Source: Baffinella frigidus (lineage: Eukaryota > Cryptophyceae > Cryptomonadales > Baffinellaceae). Taken from it: a DNA stretch of 13,654 bases. Shown one piece after another: positions 6,590-12,057 of this stretch (position 1 is the first letter of the stretch; each line of letters begins with the position of its first letter). The notes below the pieces were generated by a model that had not been told where the DNA came from, did not search any database, and saw nothing but the letters and a program-made list of their open reading frames with translations. Made by a program: the position numbers and the translations under genes. The stretch spans positions 155,150-168,803 of the forward strand of contig MU646711.1 of the NCBI GenBank assembly GCA_026770585.1, read 5' to 3'.

Positions 6590-6650
6590 CACTTAGCAGC
6601 CACCGAGGGCTTCACGGACACAGTCCATCTAAACCATTTTTACTAGAATC
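6590..6650 (+). repeat. Dispersed repeat, CACGGATACAGTCCATCTAA type, copy 2
   Basis: CCACTTAGCAGCCACCGAGG through CAGTCCATCTAAACC to TACTAGAATC matches 1897-1957 and the reverse of 11495-11556. It joins the degenerate ART exon directly. Confidence 0.75.
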
Positions 6651-6681
6651 ATATCCATTGCCTCTAACCTAACCGGAATTT

Positions 6682-6699
6682 CGCCTTGAATTCAAGGCG
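6682..6699. repeat. Perfect 18-bp palindrome
   Basis: CGCCTTGAATTCAAGGCG reads the same on both strands. It could be a protein-binding site or the remnant of a foldback centre. Confidence 0.7.
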
Positions 6700-6768
6700 G
6701 AAAGGTCCTCCGTCGCTGCTGAGTGGTTGGCTCGACAGCGGTCGTGACCCCATACCCACACATGACAG

Positions 6769-6879
6769 GAACACGAAGTCCTCTACCCTCCTCTCACGTA
6801 CCTCAAGCCCATGATCCGTCAACCCATCAAGGGCTGCGAGGGGTTCGTATACACTGTCAAGCCCAGCTTTCCAAGTTGA
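6769..6879 (+). CDS. Intact C-terminal exon of the ADP-ribosyltransferase-like gene
   Basis: Thirty-six codons and a TGA stop (6877-6879) follow an acceptor ending ATGACAG (6762-6768). It opens EHEVLYPPLTYLKPM and closes FVYTVKPSFPS. From family knowledge, a Glu-x-Glu pair just before a Leu-Tyr-Pro-Pro-Leu-Thr-Tyr-Leu strand is the third ART signature; the second Glu is the catalytic one. The in-frame codon before CAG is TGA, which supports an acceptor here instead of a longer upstream frame. The stop runs straight into an AG microsatellite. It is the only one of three copies complete to a stop, so it is the best candidate for the working exon. The likely role is mono-ADP-ribosylation of an unknown target. 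Confidence 0.65.
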   Translation, partial: EHEVLYPPLTYLKPMIRQPIKGCEGFVYTVKPSFPS

Positions 6880-6919
6880 GAGCGAGAGAGAGCGAGAGAG
6901 AGAGAGAGCGCGCGTGCGC

Positions 6920-6959
<40 letters not shown>

Positions 6960-6995
6960 GACCTGCATTACTACCAACACAGCTTCCCGAGTTGG
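6880..6995 (+). repeat. AG microsatellite with flank shared with 4896-5020
   Basis: AG and GAGC units at 6880-6961 follow the ART stop codon, then ACCTGCATTACTACCAACAC and AGCTTCCCGAGTTG. TTCCAAGTTG lies just before the tract and TTCCCGAGTTG just after it, a near direct repeat around the tract. Confidence 0.75.
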
Positions 6996-7002
6996 GCCTC
7001 TG

Positions 7003-7082
7003 GGGATACAGTCCCGTGTAAAGTCACTACGGTCTGGGGATACAGTCTCGTGTAGGATGACCGGATTGACTTTATCCCCAGA
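7003..7082. repeat. GGATACAGTCCCGTGTAGGA family, two units with short foldback
   Basis: GGGGATACAGTCCCGTGTA and GGGGATACAGTCTCGTGTAGG occur 34 bases apart. TCTGGGGATA pairs loosely with TTATCCCCAGA at 7072-7082. Same family as 156-272. Confidence 0.7.
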
Positions 7083-7136
7083 GAGCCTCACTCTGTATGG
7101 ACGCTGCAAGAACCGCGTCGCACGATACAGGGGTAC

Positions 7137-7244
7137 CTCGCTCACAAGAAACCACCTCCTCCTAGGACCCTACAGTAGGCCTATGCCTAGGGCCCTAAGG
7201 TGGTCCCAGGGGGGGGGCGGTTTCTATGAGCGAAGTACCCCTGT
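7137..7244. mobile_element. Foldback element, ACAGGGGTACCTCGCTCATA family, copy 2
   Basis: ACAGGGGTACCTCGCTCACA at the left pairs with TATGAGCGAAGTACCCCTGT at the right. The interior is close to copy 1 (5549-5667), including CCTACAGTAGGCCTATGCCT. Confidence 0.8.
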
Positions 7245-7459
7245 GAATACACACACTCAGTGTGAGCGTGTGGGTTGTAGTCGACACGGGAGGTGGCCTG
7301 TCAACGTATCCCGTTGTCGGGAAACGATCCAATTCCGGTTCAAAAGTTGGTAGCTACTACATGTACACGGCCGCCATGTAGGGGCCCCCACTGAGGCTGT
7401 AAAACTGTTGTAAAATACGACTCGAACGGTACCATACACGTGTGTTCCAGAGGGCTTGA

Positions 7460-7565
7460 TTAATGCCCCGAGGCCAAATCCGCGAAATCGGCGACCAAGA
7501 GTGTCTCCACGGCGAAATCCCGAGTCGCGCCCCCCATCACGACCCCCATCACGACCCCCATCGCG
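7460..7565 (-). pseudogene. C-terminal exon copy, VETLLVADFADLASGH-stop, decayed upstream
   Basis: Reading the - strand, 7510 down to 7463 encodes VETLLVADFADLASGH and TAA (7462-7460). The same sixteen residues and stop are at 7708-7658, with five base differences, all silent. Upstream of Val this copy is a run of GATGGGGGTCGT units (reading MGVVMGVV) instead of the acidic segment of the other copy, and the adjoining module (7585-7620) is in another frame. It therefore looks like a damaged duplicate. No domain recognised. Confidence 0.5.
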
Positions 7566-7584
7566 TCCGAAAGAGGGGAGCGTG

Positions 7585-7620
7585 GGGGACGCGACCCCTT
7601 CCCCATCCGCATTCTCTTCC
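7585..7620 (-). pseudogene. Partial DGEGVASPT module (fifth copy)
   Basis: The - strand reads ENADGEGVASPTL, matching the C-terminal half of the modules at 8076-8717. The N-terminal WESLRDE half is missing. It lies between the two copies of the C-terminal exon. Confidence 0.45.
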
Positions 7621-7657
7621 TTTGTAAAAAGTAATAAACACACCTTTTATCTCTTTA

Positions 7658-7753
7658 TTAATGCCCCGAGGCCAGATCTGCGAAATCCGCGACCAGGAGC
7701 GTCTCCACGCCTGTCTCGTCCTCCATCTCATCCCCCATCTCGTCCGCCAACCG
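7658..7753 (-). CDS. C-terminal exon, acidic, unknown protein family
   Basis: On the - strand, ACGCAG (7759-7754) is followed by 31 codons and TAA: an acidic start (RLADEMGDEMEDETG) then VETLLVADFADLASGH. Length is exactly 96 nt from acceptor to stop, phase 0. TAATAAAG at the stop contains AATAAA, a possible polyA signal overlapping the stop. A second copy of the last sixteen codons (7463-7510) differs by five substitutions, every one silent, so the peptide appears to have been held by selection after duplication. The upstream intron side is telomere-like (TTTAGGG on the + strand, 7774-7815). The opposite-strand proline/arginine frame shows amino-acid changes between the same copies, so the - strand is the coding one. 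I do not recognise the family. Confidence 0.55.
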   Translation of the reverse strand, partial: RLADEMGDEMEDETGVETLLVADFADLASGH

Positions 7754-7773
7754 CTGCGTGTTTGGGGGGTAAA

Positions 7774-7815
7774 TTTTAGGGAATAGGGGTTAGGGTTTAG
7801 GGTCCAGGGCTTAGG
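7774..7815 (+). repeat. Telomere-like heptamers (TTTAGGG)
   Basis: TTTTAGGG, GGTTAGGG, TTTAGGG and GCTTAGGA follow each other. It lies at the inferred intron end before the C-terminal exon (as intron: CCCTAAA on the - strand). Confidence 0.75.
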
Positions 7816-7900
7816 ATTTGAAAGATTCGAGACGTACACTGGGCCGTATAGGACCTGGTTTAGGTTTTATAGTGTGGCGTGCGGGGGTTGGGGTTGAGGA

Positions 7901-7903
7901 ACC

Positions 7904-7955
<52 letters not shown>

Positions 7956-8031
7956 GACTCTCAACCCTCAACCCTCAACCCTCAAACTTCACACCTCAAC
8001 CCTCAACCCTCAACCCTCACCCCTCAACCCA
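7901..8031 (+). repeat. Heptamer array AACCCTC, about 18 units
   Basis: Almost perfect CCCTCAA units with a few variants (CTCTCAA, ACTTCAC). The C-rich strand is + here, opposite to the neighbouring TTTAGGG block, so the two blocks face each other. The Pro-Ser-Thr-Leu-Asn frame across it is translated repeat. Confidence 0.9.
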
Positions 8032-8075
8032 AACAGTAAATGAAGAGCGGTTTTGGCAAGGGGATTTAGGGGGTT

Positions 8076-8138
8076 TCCTTCCCCATCTGTCGTGTCCGGT
8101 GTCTCGTCCCGCAAACTCTCCCAGGCGAGCGGTTTCAT
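8076..8138 (-). pseudogene. WESLRDE module, copy a
   Basis: The - strand reads MKPLAWESLRDETPDTTDGEG without a stop. Compared with copy b, three changes are silent, one is a nonsense change in b and one is missense. After DGEG the frame continues into heptamer sequence. Acceptor and donor are not clear. Confidence 0.4.
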
Positions 8139-8248
8139 TATCAGTCAACCAGATGTCCAATGATCTTCGGAAAGTCTGGAACAGAAGAGCGGCTTAGGGT
8201 TTGGGGTTTACGGGTTTCAGGTGCAGAATGTGGGGCTGAAGGTTTAGG

Positions 8249-8323
8249 GGTGGGGGACGCGACCCCTTCCACATCTGTCGTGTCCGGTGTCTCGTCCCGC
8301 AAGCTCTCTCAAGCAAGCGGTTT
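8249..8323 (-). pseudogene. WESLRDE module, copy b, with in-frame stop
   Basis: The - strand reads KPLA-stop-ESLRDETPDTTD then VEGVASPT. The Trp codon TGG of copy a is TGA. Otherwise it is the closest copy to a. Confidence 0.45.
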
Positions 8324-8414
8324 CGGAGTCAGGCGCTTAGGGTTTTAGGGTCTAGGTTTTAGGGTTGTAGGGGTTTAGGGTTTGAAGGTTTTAGTGGTTT
8401 ATGATTTTAGGGGG

Positions 8415-8492
8415 GGGGGACAAGACCGCTTCCCCATCTGTCGTGTCCGGTGCCTCGTCCCAAAATCTCTCCCATCCGAGCGGCTTTGGGGG
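8415..8492 (-). pseudogene. WESLRDE module, copy c
   Basis: The - strand reads PPKPLGWERFWDEAPDTTD then GEAVLSP, open throughout. Upstream (- strand) it is bordered by CCCTGAA-type heptamers. Confidence 0.4.
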
Positions 8493-8603
8493 CAGGGGTT
8501 CAGGGTTCAGGGTCTATGGGTTTCAGGGGTTAGGGTTTCAGTGCTGAAGGTGCAGGGTTCAGAGCTGAAGGTTTTAGGGCTCAGGGGTGAAGGTGTAGCG
8601 TTG

Positions 8604-8717
8604 AGTGGTGGGGGACGAGACCCCTTCCCCATCGGCAGTCGCGTCCACTGCCTCGTCCCGAAAGCTCTCCCAATAAAGCGCCTCCCGCTCCTGCTCCTCG
8701 GGAGTTTGAAGTTTACG
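8604..8717 (-). CDS. WESLRDE module, copy d, longest open form
   Basis: The - strand encodes RKLQTPEEQEREALYWESF followed by RDEAVDATADGEGVSSPTT, 38 codons without a stop. It is the only copy with the charged N-terminal part (PEEQEREAL), which resembles the QAREEEQERAAAE module at 10108-10526, so the two families may be parts of one protein. Copies a-d are spaced about 160-200 bp apart with telomere-like heptamers between, so the layout is a tandem exon-plus-spacer array. The + strand is also open here, but its peptides are less alike between copies. A mostly acidic, probably helical or disordered segment; no known domain. Confidence 0.45.
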
Positions 8718-8725
8718 CCGGGGGG

Positions 8726-8863
8726 CAAACAGCAAACAACAAACATCAAACAGCACACAGCAAACAGCACACAGCACACAGCACACAGCACACAGCAAAC
8801 AGCACACAGCACACAGCACACAGCGAACAGCGAACAGCAAACAGCAAACAGCAAACAGCAAAC
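8726..8863 (+). repeat. Heptamer array CAGCACA / CAGCAAA
   Basis: About 19 units of ACAGCAA or ACAGCAC with period 7. It is not telomere-like in sequence but shares the 7-bp period. Cys/Val-rich frames on the - strand are artefacts of a stop-free heptamer. Confidence 0.9.
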
Positions 8864-9036
8864 AACGATTTTCGGCCCAAATCGGGCCACCTTTCCGTTA
8901 CCTTATCCGTAGGAATCACCCTATGTCCCTACGGGTTGCCTACCGTAGGGTCCTGGGTCGTATCCCTTAGGGGTTATTCGAAATCTCTTGGAAGTCCGCT
9001 GTGTAGTTGGATACCCTTACACTCGCGAAATCCTGG
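8864..9036. other. No gene recognised
   Basis: Short matches to CCTACCGTAGGG occur at 8939-8950, which is a fragment like the inner arm of the 9044-9206 family. Otherwise nothing is supported. Confidence 0.45.
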
Positions 9037-9043
9037 GTGTTAC

Positions 9044-9206
9044 TAGGGTAACGGCCTAAAAATGGGGTAGTTAGGCCTACGGCATTGCCTAGGACCTCCT
9101 ACCGTAGGCCGAGACTTTTTGGTCCTAGGATCCCTAGGCCTACGGTAGGAAGTCCTAGGCAATGCCGTATGCCTAACTACCCCATTTTCAGGCCGTTTGC
9201 CTATGA
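9044..9206. mobile_element. Complete foldback MITE, about 70-bp arms, with flanking GTGTTAC direct repeats
   Basis: The left arm (ACGGCCTAAAAATGGGGTAG, AGGCCTACGGCATTGCCTAG, CTCCTACCGTAGGCC) pairs with the right arm (TAGGCCTACGGTAGGAAGTC to CCCATTTTCAGGCCGT) almost throughout. The centre is GAGACTTTTTGGTCCTAGGATCC. GTGTTAC occurs at 9037-9043 and again at 9207-9213, a candidate 7-bp target duplication. Half copies are at 5901-6000 and 11320-11419, and a fragment at 2387-2414. Confidence 0.85.
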
Positions 9207-9213
9207 GTGTTAC

Positions 9214-9514
9214 AGAGCGGAATCCAGCCGCGCGCGACCGCAGGGCAGAGAGCGGGGCAACTGGAATAATCCCAGGCCAGTAGGGGCGGGTGCACTACGC
9301 CAGAGGGCTCGAAACATCCACTTTTGACATCTTTCAGGGGAAATCCCCTGAATACGTAAGTCAACAACGCCAGATCTGGCGTGGATAAGGCGTCGGTTTC
9401 CCTCGAGCTCTCTGGCGTGGCAGTGACCTGCTCCTCTTCCTCTGCCTCGCCCCCCGGCGCCATCCATTGCAGCCCTGCAGACAATATTTTTGGTGTAAAT
9501 TAGCGTCTGCCTTT
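9214..9514 (-). other. Possible but unsupported - strand exon
   Basis: A - strand frame contains MAPGGEAEEEEQVTATPESS and continues without a stop for 98 codons. CTGCAG at 9479-9474 could be an acceptor. There is no second copy and no recognised motif. Two small palindromes (TCAGGGGAAATCCCCTGA at 9334-9351; CGCCAGATCTGGCG at 9369-9382) lie inside. Confidence 0.3.
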
Positions 9515-9607
9515 GATGCTATCTTAAGGGTGGATTTCGTCAGATTTTGCTATTTTAGCGTCGACAGAGCTTTACGATAGGACAAAACCCACCCCACGAT
9601 AGCAAAA
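9515..9607. mobile_element. Small imperfect foldback
   Basis: TGCTATCTTAAGGGTGGATTT (about 9518-9538) pairs with AAACCCACCCCACGATAGCA (about 9585-9604) with several mismatches. No coding content. Confidence 0.5.
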
Positions 9608-9637
9608 ACACGGTGTTATTTGCATGAGCTCGCCCAT

Positions 9638-9662
9638 GAAAATACATTTTCAGTGTATTTTC
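9638..9662. repeat. Short inverted repeat
   Basis: GAAAATACATTTTCAGTGTATTTTC pairs end to end with a small mismatch at the centre (arms GAAAATACA / TGTATTTTC). Confidence 0.6.
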
Positions 9663-9765
9663 ACTAGGCTCCACTCAAGAGCCAGATGGGGAAGTAAACC
9701 CTTGAGTGGAGCCTAGTGGCAATCTCTTGAGTGGAGCCTAGTGCCACTAGGCTCCACTCAAGAGA
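9663..9765. repeat. Four alternating copies of CACTAGGCTCCACTCAAGAG, including a perfect 43-bp palindrome
   Basis: The 20-bp unit occurs forward (9662-9681), reverse (9701-9718), reverse (9724-9743) and forward (9745-9764). Positions 9723-9743 and 9745-9765 are exact reverse complements around a single C. The structure can form alternative hairpins. Confidence 0.85.
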
Positions 9766-9805
9766 CTCGCCAGAGGAAGAAGGCACTGGACGTGATCAAT
9801 GCCCC

Positions 9806-9850
9806 CTTAACCCCAACCCCTAACCCATAAATCCTAACCCCTAACCCATA
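9806..9850 (-). repeat. Telomere-like CCCTAA block
   Basis: Units CCCCTAA, CCCATAAA, TCCTAA and CCCCTAA; G-rich strand is -. Confidence 0.75.
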
Positions 9851-9852
9851 AA

Positions 9853-10016
9853 GTGCTTACTACAGTGTCTCTGTTTTTTACTATAGTGTTTACTACAGTG
9901 TTTACCACAGTGTGTACTGCAGTGTTTACTACAATATTTACTGCAGCCTTTACTACAGTGTTCACAGCGTTCACTACAGTATTTACTACAGTGTTTACCA
10001 CAGTATTTACAGCAGT
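9853..10016 (+). repeat. 12-bp minisatellite GTTTACTACAGT
   Basis: About 13-14 units of GTTTACTACAGT with variants (GTTTACCACAGT, TATTTACTGCAG). Because 12 is a multiple of 3, all frames stay open: Val-Phe-Thr-Thr on + and Val-Val-Asn-Thr on -. No start, flank or conservation argues for a protein. Confidence 0.85.
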
Positions 10017-10107
10017 GAAAGTTACCGGCAGTGCTGTCCTCGAGCCCACCAGTCGCCCACCAGTCCCCGACACTCCGCCACTCCCCCCTCCCCCCCGCCC
10101 CGCCCCC

Positions 10108-10146
10108 CTCGTCCGCTGCTGCCCTCTTTTGCTCTTCCTCTCGCGC
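10108..10146 (-). CDS. AREEEQ module, copy 1
   Basis: On the - strand CTAAACCAG (acceptor-like, with telomere-like CCCCTAAACCCTAAAC just before) is followed by AREEEQKRAAADEGG and a Gly-rich tail. It matches copies 2 and 3 with silent changes (GAG/GAA, AGG/CGG, GCA/GCT) and conservative changes (K/E, D/E). It is a charged, probably helical segment of an unknown protein. Confidence 0.45.
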
Positions 10147-10208
10147 CTGGTTTAGGGTTTAGGGGTTAGGACGTTTCGCCACTCTCCCCTTCCCCCCGCC
10201 CCGCTCCC

Positions 10209-10247
10209 CTCCTCCTCCGCTGCTCGCTCTTATTCCTCTTCTCGTGC
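10209..10247 (-). pseudogene. AREEEQ module, copy 2, with in-frame stop
   Basis: The - strand reads AREEE-stop-ERAAEEEG; the Gln codon CAA of the other copies is TAA (10232-10230) and one Ala codon is missing. The CAG before the module is CAA, so the AG acceptor is lost as well. The remaining changes against copy 3 are mostly silent. A dead copy. Confidence 0.5.
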
Positions 10248-10330
10248 TTGCAACCGGGGGGGGGTCCTGCTCAGACACAGCCTCGGTGGGGGTGCATGCA
10301 TGGTGCCAGGCCGCGTTGGTGGTATTGAGG

Positions 10331-10440
10331 TCTCTCGCTGTCTCTCTCTGTCTCTCTCTGTCTCTCTCTCTGTCTCTCTCTGTCTCTCTCTCTGTCTCTC
10401 GCTGTCTCTCTCTCTCTCTGTTTCTCGCTGTCTCTCTCTG

Positions 10441-10472
<32 letters not shown>

Positions 10473-10475
10473 TCT
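10331..10475. repeat. CT microsatellite (TCTCTCTG units)
   Basis: TCTCTCTCTG-type units. Frames over 100 codons on both strands (Leu-Ser or Arg-Glu-Arg) are translated repeat, although one - frame joins AREEEQ copies 3 and 2 through it. Confidence 0.85.
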
Positions 10476-10489
10476 CGAACAGCCCCCAT

Positions 10490-10526
10490 CCTCCGCAGCT
10501 GCCCGCTCTTGCTCTTCTTCTCGCGC
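10490..10526 (-). CDS. AREEEQ module, copy 3
   Basis: On the - strand TTTGGCAG (10534-10527) is followed by AREEEQERAAAEDGGC. Open upstream (FDKRRPPLWQ) and downstream into the CT tract as Arg-Glu repeats. Of the three copies it looks least damaged. Family unknown; the similarity to PEEQEREAL in the module at 8604-8717 may mean a common parent gene. Confidence 0.45.
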
Positions 10527-10534
10527 CTGCCAAA

Positions 10535-10747
10535 GAGGGGGTCGCCGTTTATCGAAGGGGGAGGTAGCGCTACTGGAAAGCCCCAGGGGAAGTTTCAAAA
10601 AGTAGCGGACGCATTTGCTTCCGCTAGTTTGGAGCCATTTTCACCTCAAAAGGCAATTTCTGCCCCGAGGACATGACCAAAAATCGTCAAAAGGCAACAA
10701 TAGTGTCGTGTCCAGAGAAATTGAGACTTCTCCTGTGGCTTTGCAGT
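10535..10747. other. No gene recognised
   Basis: AT-neutral sequence without repeats or a convincing exon. Short frames on both strands lack motifs. Confidence 0.45.
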
Positions 10748-10839
10748 AGCGAGTCGTGCCCCGGTGTTGAAATCCAACACCTGAAAGGCTCCAATTCCCA
10801 CAACTTAAGGCTCTCCCACAACTTAAGGCACGACTCGCT
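10748..10839. repeat. Inverted repeat with an inner hairpin and a direct repeat
   Basis: AGCGAGTCGTGCC (10748-10760) and GGCACGACTCGCT (10827-10839) are exact reverse complements. Inside are GGTGTTG-AAATC-CAACACC (10763-10781) and two copies of CCACAACTTAAGGC. Confidence 0.75.
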
Positions 10840-10903
10840 CCCACTCCCTCCGGCTCCTCCTCCCTCTCTTGTGGAGGGGGGGTGCACTTCATTGAACCGC
10901 ACA

Positions 10904-10944
10904 CGCACACTGTGTCAACTTAATACGCACACTGTGTCAACTTA
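10904..10944 (+). repeat. 22-bp tandem duplication
   Basis: CGCACACTGTGTCAACTTA occurs twice with a period of 22. TGTCAACTTAAGAAC followed by a GGCTGAGGCAGA-like stretch recurs at 12380-12419. Confidence 0.75.
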
Positions 10945-11032
10945 AGAACGGTCAGTCGACCGGCTGAGGCAGATCTACCCGATCTGCAAAGCCCACCGTG
11001 TGGCGTATTGGCCTAAGTACCACCAACCCTCA

Positions 11033-11156
11033 CGGCTTGGGCAAATCGACGATTTTTGATATCCCGATGTCAAGGGGAATTGAAGCCGTTGAAGTCGGAT
11101 TCCGACTTCAACCCCCTTGAAATCCCAAATCGAAAATCGTCGATTTGCCCAAGCCG
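11033..11156. mobile_element. Foldback MITE with nested 25-bp palindrome
   Basis: CGGCTTGGGCAAATCGACGA (11033-11052) pairs exactly with TCGTCGATTTGCCCAAGCCG (11137-11156), and pairing continues inward with mismatches. The centre GTTGAAGTCGGA-T-TCCGACTTCAAC (11088-11112) is perfect. No gene inside. Confidence 0.8.
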
Positions 11157-11319
11157 TAGGTCGCCACTTCATGGGTACGGCCCTGTCCTGGTGCCAAATG
11201 TTCTCGTTAAGCGCCAGAGCTCCCATGAAAGTACCTCCCATGAAAAATCCCTTGAGATGCCAGCGGGTCATATTCAACCCGCAGCAGGTCGTAGACCGCA
11301 AACACACCCACTTAGCAGC

Positions 11320-11419
11320 GGCCGAGACTTTTTGGTCCTAGGATCCCTCGGCCTACGGTAGGAGGTCCTAGGCAATGCCGTATGCCTAACTACCCCATTT
11401 TCAGGCCGTTAGCCTATGA
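11320..11419 (-). mobile_element. Half copy (centre plus right arm) of the 9044-9206 foldback family
   Basis: GGCCGAGACTTTTTGGTCCT through TACGGTAGGAGGTCCTAGGC to AGGCCGTTAGCCTATGA matches the right half of the full copy. The left arm is absent. ACTTAGCAGCGGCCGAG (11310-11326) and ACTTAGCACCGGCTGAG (11420-11436) flank or overlap it as a 17-bp near direct repeat, which may mark the insertion or a recombination that removed the arm. Confidence 0.8.
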
Positions 11420-11494
11420 ACTTAGCACCGGCTGAGTTCCTTTCCCACCGGATATCCGGGGGAAATGCGGTTAGAATCCAATGCAAATGGATAA

Positions 11495-11556
11495 GATTCT
11501 AGGTCAGATCGTGTAGATGGACTGTATCCGTGAAGCCCCCGGTGGCTGCCAAGTGG
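11495..11556 (-). repeat. Dispersed repeat, CACGGATACAGTCCATCTAA type, copy 3 (reverse)
   Basis: Contains TAGATGGACTGTATCCGTGA and GTGGCTGCCAAGTGG, the reverse of copies 1897-1957 and 6590-6650. GATATCCGGGGGAAATGCG just upstream (11451-11469) also resembles sequence at 3537-3555. Confidence 0.75.
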
Positions 11557-11838
11557 GTGGGCTTCGAAAGAGATTTCGCCAGAAATCCGGTTGAAATGTC
11601 GGTTAACAAGATGACTTTGTACCGAGAAATCCTTATCTTGGTATACGTTGTATACTTGGTGATATACGACTCTGGGTAGGTGGCCTTCTTGTCTCGTGTC
11701 GCCTCCCCTGAGGCTTAGTACTACAACAATAGATGGACCGGTCTGCGAAGCCCCCCGTGTAGAGTAAGGCGCAACCCTCGTATCTTACTCGCACCTTTGC
11801 ACCAGGACAAAAACGCACATTAGGGTTCAGGCCTGAGT
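11557..11838. other. No gene recognised
   Basis: Contains near palindromes around GTATAC (11641-11655 and nearby) but no exon or known repeat. It lies downstream of the exon B donor and would be intron or spacer. Confidence 0.45.
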
Positions 11839-11840
11839 AC

Positions 11841-12050
11841 CTTTCGCACGAGCAAATCAGCCTCCTCCTCCTGCCGCGTCCTCGCCCAGCTGACCCACAG
11901 CTCCCGCAACCGCGCGCTCCCCCCGGCGCCCCCCGGCGATAGCGGGCCGACTTTCGCGAGAAGCTCCGCGCAGTTCATGCCCCACTCTTGGAAGCAGACG
12001 GCTTGGAGAAGGCGCGTCGAGAGTATTGTGGCGTGTGACGCTGCTATGTA
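11841..12050 (-). CDS. Exon B, 70 codons, unknown protein
   Basis: On the - strand the acceptor CGATTCCAG (12059-12051) is followed by exactly 210 nt open in one frame, ending CGAAAG before the donor GTACTCAGG (11840-11832). It begins YIAASHATILSTRLLQAV, has an inner EWGMNCAELLAKVGPLSP, a Gly-rich link, then LRELWVSWARTRQEEEADLL. Two amphipathic helical stretches around a glycine loop seem likely. GC is high at third positions, unlike the repeats around it. Both borders are phase 0, and exon A/A' upstream also ends phase 0. The intron before it (12058-12237) is a telomere-like heptamer array. The first 16 nt recur at 12835-12850 and twice near 12658-12744, so the exon start was copied without the body. 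I recognise no family, but composition, length and borders all favour a real exon. Confidence 0.65.
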
Positions 12051-12057
12051 CTGGAAT

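Larger units (their letters stand above)
8195..8600 (+). repeat. Degenerate TTTAGGG / TTCAGGG spacers between modules
   Basis: Three blocks (about 8195-8250, 8336-8410, 8493-8600) of units such as TTTAGGG, TTCAGGG, TTGGGG and GTGCAGG. Each sits between two coding modules, in the same orientation, as if serving as intron sequence. Confidence 0.7.

Noticed and set aside
7057-7353. 98-codon + frame with YRGTSLTRN
   Set aside because: Most of it is a foldback element present in two and a half copies; the peptide follows from the element's sequence.
7456-7779. Pro/Arg-rich + frame (INAPRP repeats)
   Set aside because: Antisense of the duplicated C-terminal exon; the two copies differ at several amino acids on this strand but at none on the other.
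7818-8039. Pro-Ser-Thr-Leu-Asn repeat protein on +
   Set aside because: Direct translation of the AACCCTC heptamer array.
8726-8863. CRISPR-like short regular repeats
   Set aside because: Period is 7 bp with no spacers; it is a simple heptamer array in a eukaryote-like context.
8382-8912. Longest open frame, 176 codons on +
   Set aside because: It crosses four sequence types: heptamer spacers, the antisense of two modules, and a CAGCACA array that is stop-free in several frames. Peptides of repeated parts are less conserved than on the - strand.
9834-10155. Val-Phe-Thr-Thr / Val-Val-Asn-Thr repeat proteins
   Set aside because: A 12-bp minisatellite keeps all frames open; there is no flanking coding signal.
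10159-10605. Several frames over 100 codons on both strands, Arg-Glu or Leu-Ser rich
   Set aside because: Translated CT microsatellite. Only the short AREEEQ modules at its edge show copy-to-copy codon conservation.
10975-11361. Overlapping 101-110 codon frames on both strands
   Set aside because: Largely the two arms of the foldback at 11033-11156. The part at 11160-11310 has no duplicate, splice pair or motif that would support an exon.
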